The position numbers and the translations under genes were made by a program. Under the pieces are notes generated by a model that was given only the letters and a program-made list of their open reading frames with translations, had not been told where the DNA came from and searched no databases. Below are positions 31,201 to 44,691 of a DNA stretch of 64,000 nt, piece by piece (within the stretch, counting starts at the first letter, position 1; each line of letters starts with the position of its first letter). Source of the stretch: Phylloscopus collybita (Eukaryota > Chordata > Aves > Passeriformes > Phylloscopidae); assembly GCA_027886175.1 (NCBI GenBank), contig JAJNNQ010000001.1:10002501-10066500 (forward strand), read 5' to 3'.

Positions 31201-34200
31201 TAACAAAGCTGAAGTCCTGCCAGAGTTATTTTCAATGAAGAATTATTGATATTCTATACTGGTTTGGCAAGGAAGCTGAAGGAATAAACAAATATTTCCA
31301 TTTTCAGGGTGTGCTGTCCTTGCTGTGGATCCTGTGCTGAACTTTCTCCACATTCAGCAGCATCATGTCCTGAGTTTTGGGTTGTCAGAACTCAAGTGAT
31401 CCTGTGCTGTTCACTCTCACAAGCTTCGTAAATTCATCAGAGTTTTTATAGGGTAGCAACAGATCAGAGAATAAAGAAATGGCTGTGTGGGTAGTCAGAC
31501 AGTGTAGACTGTGTTCAAAGTGCACAAAGAGCTGAACCTGAAGCAAGCAAATAACTTTATTGGGGCTTGTGTGATCTCTTCAGTGTCACTATTTTAGACC
31601 TGGAGAATGCAGCACTTGCTCTGGGCTGTTATTGTGGCAAGTACAACCTGTAGATTTCCTCAGATTGATCATGCCAGGAAGATTATACACCTTTGCCTCT
31701 TGCAAAACAAGGATTTAGGGTTTTCCTGTTGTTGCAGCAGAAATAGAGCAGTAATTTACCTCTTCTGGCACTTGGTATAGGTGCTCTGGAGTGCTGTGAG
31801 ATAAGGGAGGCTTTCTTTTTTGAGCACATATATTGTTGTTTATTTGGAGCAGTTCATATTCTCCAGGCAATGTTTGGCAAATAAATAAAAGGAAAGAGAG
31901 GGTTAGTTGGGTGGAAATGCAAATGTTTGCCCCAAAGGTACAATAAGGATTGGTGCACAAGGGGCATTTTTGCAGCATGACTGTAGTGTGGATACAGACT
32001 CTACTCAGATTTACTGTTCTCCTCATGTTTAAGAAACTCGGTCTGTATTTGCAAGTTATTTTGATGTCCTGCAAGTGCCATCCATTAAAATCAGAACTAC
32101 AGCCTTTGCCATGTAGAAAGGCAGGAATTGGTCCAGCAGAGAGCAGCAGGTGGTTTGGATGCTCCGTGGTGAAATGTTGTGTTGGCTGCAGCCCTTCCTG
32201 TGTGGGTTTTGTTTATGCAGCAAATTTAGACAAATTATCTGAACCCATCACCAGTCGACGCCGGAGCTGCAAATGAGCACAACCACATGGGCATGTGGGC
32301 TACCCTTGTTTCTGTCTCATTTAATTCAGCCAAGCTTTCCTGAGCAGCTCTGTGCAGGTAAGTCCTGACTATATTTGTGGGTATATTCCAGTGTGAATTG
32401 CCACAAATTATTACAAGTTAACTGGGCGTCACAAACAATGTTGTACTCATTTTTCTCTTGTTAGTAGCAGTTACTGAATTAAATAAAATTTTTCTTTCTT
32501 TGCCTGCTGTGAGTATTGGATGATACTATCTTGTAGAAAGTTACTTGAACTCCATCATTAAGCTTTAGATGATGGTAGGTATGAAGATGTGAGAGTGTAT
32601 TTGATGTGGAGGAACCACACATTAATTATTCCCTGTAATGGATTTTGCAGTGTGGCGAGGTAGAATAAAAGACTCCAGGGTCAGTGTCCACAGGTTTTTC
32701 TTGAAGGGAACAGGACATTCCTCTCAGCATGGTTGTGCTGGGCGGTGCAGAACTGGGCAGCTCCTTGGCAGAAATTCAGAGGAGAGTGAAGACAAACGGC
32801 CACAGTGCTGCTGGTGTCAGTCTGTGAGGGCAGAGGGGACTGTGCCTGATGAGGGGGAGGCACGGCCACAGGGATGAGTGAGCAGAGCAGAAATGAAGAA
32901 TTTAGGGAGGGAGGCAATGAGCTGTTTGCTACCAGCTGCAGGGTGGCATAGGAAAGGTGATTTGGGTTGGATATCAGGAGAGACAGGAGCTGAGTCCTGG
33001 GGCAGAGGCCGTGGAAGCTGCAGCAGCAGCCGGGCCTTGCACGGCAGGGTCAGGATTGCTGAGCACAGGGACTGGGGGCCTCTCTGCCTTGTCTGGCCTT
33101 GCCCCTGAGGCAAACAGCCTCCAGCCTCGGGGAGATCATTCCACACTTCCCTGGGGCAGCAGCTCCAGGCTGCCATTGGTCTGTGGGCCAGACACAGACT
33201 TTGATCCGTGTGTCACCTTCCCTGTTGGGCACCCAGGAGCAAATCCCTGGCATTGTTCCTCAGGCCAGACTCCATCCCAGTGCATTCCCGGGCTGGCCTG
33301 TCCTGCTGTCCTGCACATCTGGAGATCATAATGAACTTGTTGTCTTCCAATGGTTGCTCAAATCGTTGGACTAATTTTCCTAAGTTCTTGTTTTCATCAC
33401 TGTGCAGCCAAGTGTCATTTAGCTGATCCATCTGCACTGAAATCCTGTATTCTAAGTACTTTCCTTGTTTTCCTTAAACAACTTCCCTTTGCATAAGACA
33501 TTGGCTGTGCACAGCACCCTTTCTGGGTCCTTATATTAACAGCAGCTTGAAAAGTGCCGGTTTTCCATGTCTCCATCAGGACACCCTTTTCAGTAGGGCC
33601 CTGGCAATCTCAGCTGGCAAATGCCCTCAGAACACTGTCCAGAGCAAACATTTCTGGGGCTTGGTTTAACAATGCAACACTTGCTGCCAGCAGTAATAAC
33701 CCAAACCAGCTGTTGGGGTAGATTTACACCTATTCCCTCCAGGAATGGCTCAGATTAATTTATTTTATGAAAGAAAACTATAATATACAATTTATGCACT
33801 GTAGCACTCTTTCAATTTTTTGCCTGTATTTACATATTGCAGCTCATTGGTAATGCAAGCTTGGAGGTACAAAATGCCAAATTAATTAGAAGACTAAATA
33901 AATGGTTTTTCAAAAATATTGTATCTGCATATATCTGCAGATTACAATATCCTCCAGTGGGAGGTTGACAAAGAAGATTATCCTGGGTCTTTGTGCCTTC
34001 ATTCTGTGAGGTTTGCCCAGTTGTGGCACTATACAGGTATTTAATTTAATAATAAAAAGTCCAGGGTATTTTTCCATTTGGAAAGGACCCATCTCTTTGT
34101 AATGTTATGCAACCAGATCATTTTGGTTTGGGTTTGTGGAGCTGCCAAAGCCTTTCACAGCTGCCTTCCATGGAGTCGAGGTTCCAACATGTTTTTCACT

Positions 34201-35419
34201 GAGACCTCTGACACTCTGAACTTCCTTCACAGAGATCAGAAATACCAGCAGGACTAGCACATTGTTTTTATTGTCTGTTTCAGTTTGAGACTTTCCAGTG
34301 AAATTTTCAGAGGTGCATTGCCAAGGTGACATTTCAAATTAAAATGCATCAGCTTGGACAAGAGAGCAGCAGAGAGTTGTCAGGAGAGAGAGAAAGAAAA
34401 TACCCTCATGGAGAGTGGAGAAAGCACAAAGGAGGGTCTGCTCTTTCCTTCGTGGAAGTTTTGATGTGGAGTTTTATGGATGGAGGGTTTGGCCTCTTAT
34501 TTAAGAATCTTTTGAGAGATTCTGACTGTGGGAAGCCCAGCATGTCAGGAATTCGCCCCTGGGTGTGTTGAGAGCAGAAGTGCCCAGCAGCACAACTCCA
34601 CATTGTGTGGGTGCTCTATTCCTGAGGGTCACAGGGAAAGGTTCCTGCACGGTTCACTCCCTGCAGACACTTGGAAAATGTGATAGATGAGCTTGCTGCA
34701 GTGTGAGACGGCTGGAAGAATAATCTCTTTATTGGTGGCAGATTGTTGGGGTGCTACAATCAGCCCTGTTGTAATTCCTTTGGGCTGAGTAGGTTTGATG
34801 GCTGTTGTGCTCCTGTCACAGGGTGTTGCTACACCCTCAGAAATACTTGGTTGTGAAATTATTGGATTACTGAATGAGCTTTTGTTGTGTCACCTACCAG
34901 ACTCTGAATGCTCTGTTGTGAACTCGGGAGCTGAAATCCATCAGAGCATCCCCAAACCCTCCCGAGCTGTTACTGACAGTGGAGCCTGTGGAGGCTCATT
35001 CAGGTGCAAAGCAGGGGCTGAACTCTGCTTCTCTGACGAGCTCAGGGAGCTGAGGGTGCATCCCCCCATCCTCAGGTTGCTCAGTGGAATCCTTGTCTTC
35101 CCCAAAGTCTCTTTCCCTGCACCCACTGCCAGCTGGAGCTGCCGTGCTGTTCCTCTGCCTCTCATCAACTTCGCAGCTCTCGGCTGACAGAATGCTGCCT
35201 CTGTTGCTGATGCCTCTGAATTTCTCCCTGTGCGGGGACGTTTGGCCCGTGTGACCCCGGCTGCGCTGTCGGTAATGGATCGCACATTGTGCGGAGTGAG
35301 TGCCTGCTGGGCTCCGGGCTCGGGGAGAGGCTGCAGGAGGCTCTGGGATTCCAGCAGGATTGTTTGCACAAACGCGTTACGCCCCTGTGCTGCCGAGGGG
35401 GTGGGTGTGTTTGTCCCCG
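24967..35419 (+). other. GSN: GSN 5' intron (long)
   Basis: About 10.5 kb between the CpG-island exon and the candidate secretory exon. I see no coding exon, RNA gene or clear transposon. Additional 5' UTR exons, common in vertebrate GSN, cannot be excluded by reading alone. Confidence 0.5.
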
Positions 35420-35427
35420 ATAAAAGA
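35419..35427 (+). promoter_or_regulatory. GSN: TATA-like element of the candidate secreted-gelsolin promoter
   Basis: CGATAAAAG lies about 93 nt before the ATG at 35520, so a start near 35450 would leave a 5' UTR of roughly 70 nt. An alternative reading is that CTTCCCCAG at 35446-35454 is a splice acceptor for an exon fed from upstream. Confidence 0.4.
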
Positions 35428-35519
35428 TTGGCTTCTGCCCTTCATCTTCCCCAGCAGCCAGAGGAGCAGGGAGCTGGGACTCCCCACAGCTCTGCAGGAG
35501 AAGGGAGAAGCTCCTAGAA

Positions 35520-35654
35520 ATGGGCAGAAAGGACTTCAATTATCTTTTCCTCACCATTTGCTGCACAATGGCTCTGAAGCTGAGCTGTGTCAGCTCCATG
35601 TCTCTGGCAGGGCTTGGATATGTTGTTACAGCAGCTGTTGTGCTTTCAGCTGTG
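35520..35654 (+). CDS. GSN: Candidate signal-peptide exon of secreted (plasma) gelsolin
   Basis: ATG at 35520 (G at -3 and +4) opens 45 codons ending exactly at a strong donor (GCTGTG|GTAAGT) in phase 0. The next acceptor, 36771/36772, is also phase 0 and contributes three codons (Pro-Val-Ser) before the cytoplasmic start Met. The peptide is hydrophobic, with a long run MSLAGLGYVVTAAVVLSA ending in a Leu-Ser-Ala that fits a signal-peptidase site. The spliced product would be 45+3+730 = 778 aa, close to the 782 aa of the human plasma precursor, and it lacks most of the mammalian N-terminal extension. Met17 or Met27 could also serve as starts. The splice is inferred. Confidence 0.72.
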
Positions 35655-36771
35655 GTAAGTGACAAACATCACATTTAAACACTGATGAACTGCTGGTTCC
35701 AGCTACTTACAGGAATCTCTCTCCTTTAACTCTTTGACAGGGTTTTGTCCAGATTTTAGTGGGAATTTGGGAGGATTCAGGCTGACTGGAATCATGATGA
35801 TAAAGTTCATTCTTTTTCCATCTTTAATATCTGATTTCAGCTTAGGAACCACTTTGATACCTAACTTGCTATTTTGCTTTCTAGTTTGTAACATTCTTTA
35901 TTTCTGCCTTGAAAACTGAGCATATTTTACTTGTGTCCATCAGCTGCTGTGAGCACTTTCTTTGTCAAAGTACTGAATGCTTCTAATGTAATATTGTGAT
36001 GTTTTCTTCCCTGCTACCTGATAGCACTCAAAGGCATGATGTGATCGATGGACTGACTTCATTGCTGATACACCAGAAATGTTTTATCTCTTTTCAGAAT
36101 TACCAAAGTGAATTATTTTATAAGAGAGGAAAGTGCTCATTATGTTAAAAAAAATAGGATATTGCACCGTGTTGATACGTTGCATAAGTACGGCAATAAA
36201 CATATTAAACCAAAATTGCAATGTCCTTAGGACAGGATGTTGTGTAAATTAATGTAATTCCTACAAGGGAGCAGTTAAAGTAACAGGTCAGAACAGAAGA
36301 GCTTTAAGAAACCTGTTAATTACCTAAATGTTCAATGACATTCACAGCATTTTCCATTTGGTTTTAGAAAACCTGTAAATCATGTTTGTGCAGGATGTAC
36401 AGCATGTGGAGTTAAAAGGGGTTTCTTTCCAACAGCCTGGAATGTCAAGCTTCACATACTGAAAAGTTATGAATTAGTAAGGAAAATACAGAGATTAAAA
36501 TCCAGAGAGAGACACAGTAGAGTCTAGAAGAGGATAAGCCAGGAATAAACCAGAGGTGATTGGAAGTGAAAATTAACAGTGATCAATGGAGAAGGATTCT
36601 TTCCACACACATCCTTATTTTCCCCCACCCCTTCAAAACTCAGTGCAGGAGAAAAAAAGGAAACTTTCCACTTTTTTTCCTGGTGCAACAAGTTAAGAGA
36701 TGAGAAGCAATTTAATTTAAATACTTCCTTGTGTCCTGCGCACTGAACAGCATCCTCTGTCTCACCCCCAG

Positions 36772-39700
36772 CCTGTCAGCATGGTGGAACACGCAGAGTT
36801 TTTGAAGGCTGGGAAAGAACCCGGCCTTCAGATCTGGAGGGTGGAGAAATTTGATTTGGTCCCAGTGCCAAAAAACCTGTACGGAGACTTCTTCACGGGA
36901 GATTCCTACCTGGTGCTGAACACCATCAAGCAGCGCAGCGGGAACCTCCAGTACGACCTGCACTTCTGGTTGGGTGAGTGCTGGGAGTGTCCCTGCAGAG
37001 CTGGGAGCCCAGAGTGACCCCTGAGCCTCTCTGCTCCAACCACAGCCAGTAAATGTTACCCAAGGAAATAAAAAGCAGCACAGTGGGAATGCAGTTCTGG
37101 GTGTAAATAGCCCTGCTCGTGTCAAATGTTTGCGTGGTCTCTGCAATAGACAGTAGAGCCACCTCTGATCCTCAAACCAGCTTTTCCTGGGCAGTAGGAC
37201 AGGTAAGTTCCTGTTCTGCAGAGATCTCAGTTGAAAGGTCTGGCTGAAATCCTTTCTGTCTGAAAGGAGGGAGGTCAGGTGTGTTCCTCCTGAGCAGGGA
37301 GTGGGATTTTTTCCCTCTCCTTACTGCCTTCTGCAATCCACGTCACAGAGTACAGTGCCAAGGCCTTCCCCACAGCCTGCAAACCCCAGGCTCTTTGAAA
37401 ATACCACAGTTAAATCTGCTTTCTCCCCGTGTGTCTGCACAGTTGAATGCAGAGGCAGGCCCTGCATTCCCCCCCAGTGTCTCTCTGCTTGTTTCAGGTG
37501 ATGAAAGCTCTCAGGATGAGCGTGGGGCTGCTGCCATCTTCACTGTGCAGATGGATGAGCACCTGCAGGGAAAGGCTGTGCAGCACCGCGAGGTGCAGGG
37601 CCACGAGTCCCCCACCTTCCTGGGCTACTTCAAATCTGGCATCAAATACAAGGTGGGTGACAACTGACCCCAGTCTGCAAGGAATGGCATCCTGCCCAGT
37701 TCCCAGGAGAGTGAGAGTTGCCCTTTTTCCAGTTGCTTAAAACCCATTCTCAGCCAGATGTTTTCAATGAGTTGGAACTGCACAGGGTGGAGAACAGCAG
37801 ATCCCAGTGGGAGAGATTTGGCTGAATTAATAATACACAAGGAAAGCCCCAGAACATTTTAGGAATCAAGGTTTTGTTTTTCTTCGAGAGGCAGAGGGAA
37901 GGGCAGTCCCAAGGCACCTGGAATGAATTTAAGAAGCAGCAAAGTTAATGGGAAACGCCTACCCAGGAGATTTGATTTCTCCCCACTTGCATAACAGTTT
38001 GACCTTGCAGTCTCTGTGCTTAGCCCACCCTCCCAGCATGTGCAATGTTTTGGTAAAGGAGATGAACAGTAGTGGGAGTTACTCCTCCCTGCCATCACAA
38101 TAAAGTGGGATAGAAGTGAAAACATGCAGTCAAACAGTTGTGTCTGTTAGGAATCCAAAGGCACAAGGAAAGTGATATCAGGTCACATGCTTGCAAAGTG
38201 CTCACATTTCCTTATGTCTGAGACTTTCCTGATCTTTCTGATTTGTTTATTTCCCCACTCACTTGTTGTTACTTTCATTCAGTTAAATTCGGTTGTGCTT
38301 TTTTTGAGAGTAACTGACATGGGTCCTGTTGCCTGCATTGATAAATAATTCCCAGTATCTATCAGCAGAGGTAGTGAATCCTGAGCTTGGGCTAATTTCT
38401 GGTAGGCAGGACATGTTATACACATGGGAATACACTCTTCCCCCAGTCCTGGTGTGAATCTTTGCTCCTGTGTTTCCCCCCAGGCTGGTGGTGTGGCTTC
38501 TGGCTTCAGGCACGTGGTGCCCAACGAGGTCACTGTGCAGAGGCTGCTGCAGGTCAAAGGCAGGCGAACAGTCCGGGCCACGGAGGTCCCTGTGAGCTGG
38601 GACAGCTTCAACACAGGGGACTGCTTCATCCTGGACCTGGGCAGTGTGAGTACCACGGCAGGGGCGGGGGTGGCACAATTCAAGGGGCAGGAGATGTCTG
38701 ACACTTCACATAAGGTCTTTTTCCCCCACTCCGCTGAAGCCATCTCAGTGCTGAGCATCCTGAAACACTGTCATCGCTCAGTCCCAGCTGAGTCCTGTCT
38801 CACCTAGAGAGGCATTGTCATGCTCTGTCCTGCTTTCTCCTTTCCTCCAGAACATCTTCCAATGGTGTGGCTCCAAGAGCAACCGCCAGGAGCGGCTGAA
38901 GGCCACGGTGCTGGCCAAGGGCATCCGCGACAACGAGCGCAACGGGCGCGCCAAGGTCTTCGTGTCAGAGGAGGGATCCGAGCGCGAGGAAATGCTCCAG
39001 GTTGTTCCCCTTGTCCGTCTGTCTGTGCTGGAGTGGGAATGTGGTGTGTGGAGGAAAGGTGGGCTGGCTGGTGTGTGTGGTTATGAACGCACAGCTCAGT
39101 GCAGACCTGCTCCTCTGCCCCGCTGGGACATCAGAGGGAAATGACATGATTGATCTGGAATTCTCTTCTACTCTTTCTCTTGACTGGAGCACCTAGGAAG
39201 GAGAATCCTCTTGGACTGGCTGGTAATGATTTTTCTCTCCCTCATAGGTCCTGGGACCAAAGCCCAGTTTGCCAGAAGGAGTTTCTGATGAGACCAAAAC
39301 TGACACAGCCAACAGGAAGCTGGCTAAGCTCTACAAGGTAACAAGGAACCCTAACATAACTCTGGGAGAATGGAGAATTGGTAGAAATACTTGAAATTTT
39401 CAGAGTGTTATGTTTTTGCCATACTGTTGCTGTGTCTGAGGTATCCTGTTTGCAAACAATAGTGCCTGCAGCAGCCAGTGCATTCAAATGGATTTCCCTT
39501 CCCCTCCCTGAGTTCTGAACTGTGGCCACAGAGCAGGAGGGAGCAGGGGGTGCCTTGTGTGACCTCTGTGCTGTGTTGTCACAGGTCTCCAATGGGGCTG
39601 GGAACATGGCAGTGTCCCTGGTGGCAGATGAGAACCCCTTCTCCCAGGCAGCCCTGAATACAGATGACTGCTTCATCCTGGACCATGGCACAGATGGAAA

Positions 39701-42700
39701 GATCTTTGTTTGGAAAGGTACCTGAGAGAACCAGAGAGAAAATAATTAATATCATAAATAGCAAGGCAGTTGTTCTCTCTCAGCCATCACAACAGGCACG
39801 AAAGAGATTGAACAATGGCCATTTGTTATCATATGTTTGGCATCTGGAAGGCTGGGCCCTTCCACTTTTGCAGAAGGTACCTGGGACAGTTTCTTCTCTG
39901 GGTAAAATACCCTGACCCCCTTTCTCTCTATTTTCATTAAAGGCAAAAGTGCCAACTCTGAAGAGAAGAAGGCAGCACTGAAAACAGCCTCAGAGTTCAT
40001 TGACAAGATGGGTTATCCCAAGCACACCCAGGTAAGGACCTGTGGCAGCCCCAAGCACTGGGGTCACTTTTCTGCCACATGGGACTGCAGGGCACGGGTG
40101 GCTCAGGTGACGTGTCCCTGTCAGTCTCTCAAGTAGCTCTTGTTGTGGGAGATCTGCTCTGTTTTGGGAGATTCTGCAGTGCTGCTCCTGGGCTAAAGCA
40201 GCATTTACCTCAGCACAGCTGGTAGTTAAAGTTTCTTCTTCTCAGATAATCTTTTACCTTTTCCATGACTTCTTCTAAGAGTGAAGAAGAGGGGTAGATA
40301 AAGCTGCTGTTCTTAGGGAGATGGTTCTAAAGGCTCATTCCTTTCAGATCCAAGTCCTCCCTGAGAGTGGTGAGACACCTTTGTTCAAGCAATTCTTCAA
40401 GAACTGGCGGGACAAGGACCAGACAGAAGGGCTGGGGCAGCCTCACGTTTCTGGCCACGTTGCCAAGATTGAGCAGGTCCCTTTCGATGCAGCCACCCTG
40501 CACAGCTCCAAGGCCATGGCTGCTCAGCACGGCATGGAGGATGATGGCTCTGGCAAGAAACAGGTCAGTGCTGGCACAATCCCTCTGGCAAGGCTTCCAA
40601 ACTTTTCTTTGCTCCTTGCTGGCATTGCTGCAAGAGCAGCAGGACAAATGGAGGCCAGAGAGCCATCAACACAGGTCTTGTAACTACTGGGGGAATTTCT
40701 AACACCAGAAAGAGCAGGAGGGTCTTGAAAGCCCTGAAGAAAAGTGGGGTTGACTCTGACTCCATGTTTCCCAGCACTGTGGACATGGCTTTATTCTTCC
40801 TCCTGGTTATTCTCCCTGTTGCCATTGCATGTGTGAATGTCTTGCAGCATCTGGGTTCATGATTTTGAGCACAGAAGCAGGGGTGGGGTTGGGTTTGAAC
40901 GGGCTGGGGGCTGTCCAGAAGCCCACAGCTGTCCCGGCCGAGGTTTGGCTGTTTAAAATAGCCCCGAAAAGCCTCAAAGCTCCGTTCGGGCCCAGCCACC
41001 GGAGCGGATGGGAATTGTCGCGTCGGGTCCCGGCAGAGGGCGCGGCAGCACCGCCAGCTCCGGGATGCGGAGTTGGGGGATAACGCGGGCCGGGAATGCG
41101 CTCGTTCTGCAGCGCCTCTGCTCCTCTCCCGTCAGATCTGGAGAATAGAAGGCTCCGAGAAGGTGCCAGTGGACCCCGCCACGTACGGGCAGTTCTACGG
41201 CGGGGACAGCTACATCATCCTGTACGATTACCAGCACGACGGGAAGCGGGGACAGATCATTTACACCTGGTACGGGATTTCTGGGGCAAGTCGGGAAACG
41301 CTGGGGCTGCGTGGGGCTGCGAGTCCGTTCGGAGGATCGATCACTGCTGGTTCCCGCTTTCAGAGGATCTTTGGGGGATAAGGTTTCACCCTGGGTAACT
41401 TTCTTTTGCAAACAAAACAATATCAGAGGTCTGGGATGTTTCGTTTAAAGTGGAACAATGGAGGGAATTACTGTGTGAGCCTTTTTTTTTTTTTTCATTT
41501 CCCCCCCACCCCTGGTTATTACTCTCTTATTTGGATCAAGCTCTGCTTATCTAGGAAATGCTGCTTATCTAGGAAAGGTTCTTATCTCCCCCTGTACTCT
41601 CTGTGCTACAATAGAGGATAAGGAATTTCTCCTTTGTGTTGAATGAAGTGCTGCAGAGATTCAGTAACACAGGGTTTCCTTACCTGCTCTTGATCTCTGT
41701 GTGTGGGGGGAAAAGCTGAGAATAAAGCTGGGATTTGGCCTTGTTCTCCAGGCAGGGCGCCGACTCCACGCAGGATGAGATTGCAACCTCTGCATTCCTC
41801 ACAGTGCAGCTGGATGAGGAGCTGGGAGGCAGCCCCGTGCAGGTAAAGAGACCCAGCAGAAGCCAACCCCAACACTAGGGGAATAAACATATATATTAAC
41901 ACCTGGCCCAGCTGGGTGCTCTGTGAATATTCCAGCTCGACAGAGGCTTGTAAAAGCCATTTCTGCTTAGTCTTGTCTCAAAACTGACAGCAAGTTTCTT
42001 TTTTCTTCAGAAACGAGTAGTGCAAGGGAAAGAGCCCCCTCACCTGATGAGCATGTTTGGTGGGAAACCCTTGGTTGTTTACAAGGGTGGAACGTCGAGG
42101 GAAGGAGGCCAGACTGCGCCTGCAGCAACGCGGCTGTTCCAGGTGCGCTCCAGCACCTCCGGAGCCACCCGAGCAGTGGAGGTAGGTGGAGAGTCAGCCT
42201 TGGTGCTGTGTGAATGAACAGCCCACGATGGGGATGTGACCCACTGAAGAGTTCAGCTCCCTCTGTGGAAGAGGAACTTGGGCCAGGACACGGATTCAGA
42301 GCCCCACTGCTCTGAGAAAATGCAGACAAACGCCTCTGTGCAATAACAAAGGGGAGAATAAATCCTGGTGAGGAGAGGGCAGTGGTTTATGGCTGCGGGA
42401 ACTTCCCAAGTGTCCAGCTTCAAGAGGCCTGTCCTTGTTGACAGCATTAATTGCTGTTAATGATTGATCAGTGTTGGTAGCAGCATCTGCTCTGCCATGG
42501 GGTCCCCAGTGAGCTCCTGAATCTCCAGCCTTAAGCACCAGGACTGGCACAGTGGCAGCCAGGCTAGGTCATGTGTACCTGTGATCGCACACTGAAACAG
42601 TTATTTACTCTTCCCACGTGGAAAATCTAACTCATCACTTGGATACAGGGAATATACAACACATCTGACAGCCTTACATGCTCATATGGAAAATCTTGTT

Positions 42701-44513
42701 TGCAGTTTATTCAACTGTAAGTTCTGGTTTGATTTTGAAGTAACAGGCTTTGTGTAGAGGTTGGTTACATCTGACACCTGCAGTGTTCTTTCTTTTCAGC
42801 TGGATCCTACAGCCAGTCAGCTGAACTCCAACGATGCCTTTGTCCTGAAAACTCCCTCTGCTGCCTACCTGTGGGTTGGCCAAGGAGCCAGCAATGCTGA
42901 GAAATCAGGAGCCCAGGAGCTACTGAAGATACTGGGAGCTCGCCCAGTACAGGTTGCTGAGGGCAAAGAGCCAGGTGAGAAGGTCACAGTGGAGTCTGCA
43001 ATCATTTCTGTGTAGCTGCACATCCTCAGCAATAATTTCATGGATATTTTGTCTCCCAGAACAAGATGATGTGAACATGGGCAAGAGGGGCTTCTCTGGG
43101 CTATTTTCACTGTTTAACAGTGCTCTCCTGTATGTCTGCAGGCCACTGGGACTTTCTGACCCAGAGGAATGCTTCAAGTCCTGCCCAAACCATAACCCTG
43201 GTGTGGGTTCCATGAACAGGAGAAGCATCAGCCCCTGTTTCTGTTTTCCAGACAATTTCTGGGCTGCCTTGGGTGGCAAAGCTCCGTACCGCACCTCGCC
43301 CCGCCTCAAGGACAAGAAGATGGACACTCACCCCCCGCGCCTCTTCGCGTGCTCCAACAAGAGCGGGCGCTTCACCGTGAGTGTCTGGGGGCATTCACTC
43401 AACATCCACCTGGCAGGGCTGGGAGAAGCTCAGGCCCAGCTGCTCTGAGCCCCCCACCAGCGGTTACACCTTGGTGTGGTTTGTCCTGTACAGATAAAGT
43501 GATGCTCGGAGCCTGTGCTCATTTTAACCCTCTCTTTTCCAGATTGAAGAAGTTCCTGGAGATCTGACTCAGGAGGACCTGGCCACAGATGATGTGATGC
43601 TCCTGGACACATGGGATCAGGTATGTCACGTGTGCAGGGGGACAAGAGGAGCAAAGAATAGGCACAGATTGGCTCTAGATGGAGACCTGAATCACAATAG
43701 CCAGAGGTGCTGTTGTATTACAGATTCAGCACACATCAGCCACAAGGCAACTCAGAGATGAGTTTTGATGTTTTATGGAAAAATGTTCAAACACCTGCTA
43801 CTTTCCCCTGATATTAAGCTAGTGTAGAATTTGTTCAAGGGTCTACAATTCATGTAGATAAAATGCAGGCAAAAAACTTCCCATTATTGACCAATAGAGC
43901 TTTGGTCATGTTGGTCAACAACTCAGGCCTGCTAACACAAGGATTTTCTGGTTTGTGTCGCTCTCTGTTCACTGAGGCTCCATCTAAATTATCCCTTCCT
44001 AAGGAGAATGATTGTTGCTGAAGTAATTAATATTTTTATCTTTAGGTCTTTGTATGGATTGGGAAAGATGCCCAAGAAGAAGAAAAGACTGAGGCACTGA
44101 AATCTGGTAATGTCACATTTTCCTCTCTGAACTATCCCCTTCTCATTTTCCCACTGCTTGATCATGACTCATGCAATTTATATCCTGACAGGCATAGATA
44201 AAACCATAGGGTGCAAACTTTTCAGTGGGTGTTTTTGTTCAAATGGCCAGTGTGAAGCTGCCTCTTTGGCAGCCATTTAGGCCCAGCTTAGCTGCTGCTC
44301 TGCAGGCCTGGTGCTCAGTGAGATCCCCTCCCTGTGTCCCCAGCCAAGCGCTACATTGACACAGACCCCTCCACGCGGGACAAGAGGACCCCGGTGACCA
44401 TTGTCAAACAGGGCTTCGAGCCCCCCACCTTCTCCGGCTGGTTCCTGGGCTGGGACGATGACTACTGGGCTGTGGATCCCCTGCAGAGAGCAATGGCTGA
44501 TGTGGATGTGTGA
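36772..44513 (+). CDS. GSN: Gelsolin, complete shared coding region (ATG 36781)
   Basis: Sixteen exons join in phase: 36772-36973, 37498-37652, 38484-38645, 38851-39000, 39248-39337, 39585-39717, 39943-40031, 40348-40563, 41136-41269, 41752-41842, 42011-42181, 42800-42974, 43252-43376, 43543-43620, 44046-44106 and 44344-44513 (TGA 44511-44513). From ATG 36781 the product is 730 aa; human cytoplasmic gelsolin is 731. Gelsolin is a Ca2+- and PIP2-regulated protein that severs, caps and nucleates actin filaments. Six gelsolin repeats are visible, G1-G3 (about residues 1-345) and G4-G6 (about 385-730), joined by a linker. In G2 the Asp-Cys of GDCFILDLG and the Cys of QWCG keep the 13-residue spacing of the disulfide known in the secreted form; [11 protein letters not shown] keeps the furin-type arginine. 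In the linker, DQTE replaces the human caspase site DQTD. The C-terminal latch ([10 protein letters not shown]) differs at its end from the human one. Confidence 0.98.
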
Positions 44514-44685
44514 GCAATGTTTGAAACAAAGTTCAGTGCCTTCAGTGCCTTCAAGAGCTCCTTCCTCCTGCAGGATGTGTCTTAACGAGGGAATGATGTT
44601 AATAGCCAATTAGCTGTGCAATAATTTCCGAAAACAATCGTGACCAGTCATTGACCCTACTCCTTGCTTTGATTATATTTAATAC

Positions 44686-44691
44686 AATAAA
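44686..44691 (+). terminator. GSN: GSN polyadenylation signal
   Basis: AATAAA lies 173 nt after the GSN stop codon in an A/T-rich stretch. A short 3' UTR of about 190 nt follows from it. Confidence 0.75.
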
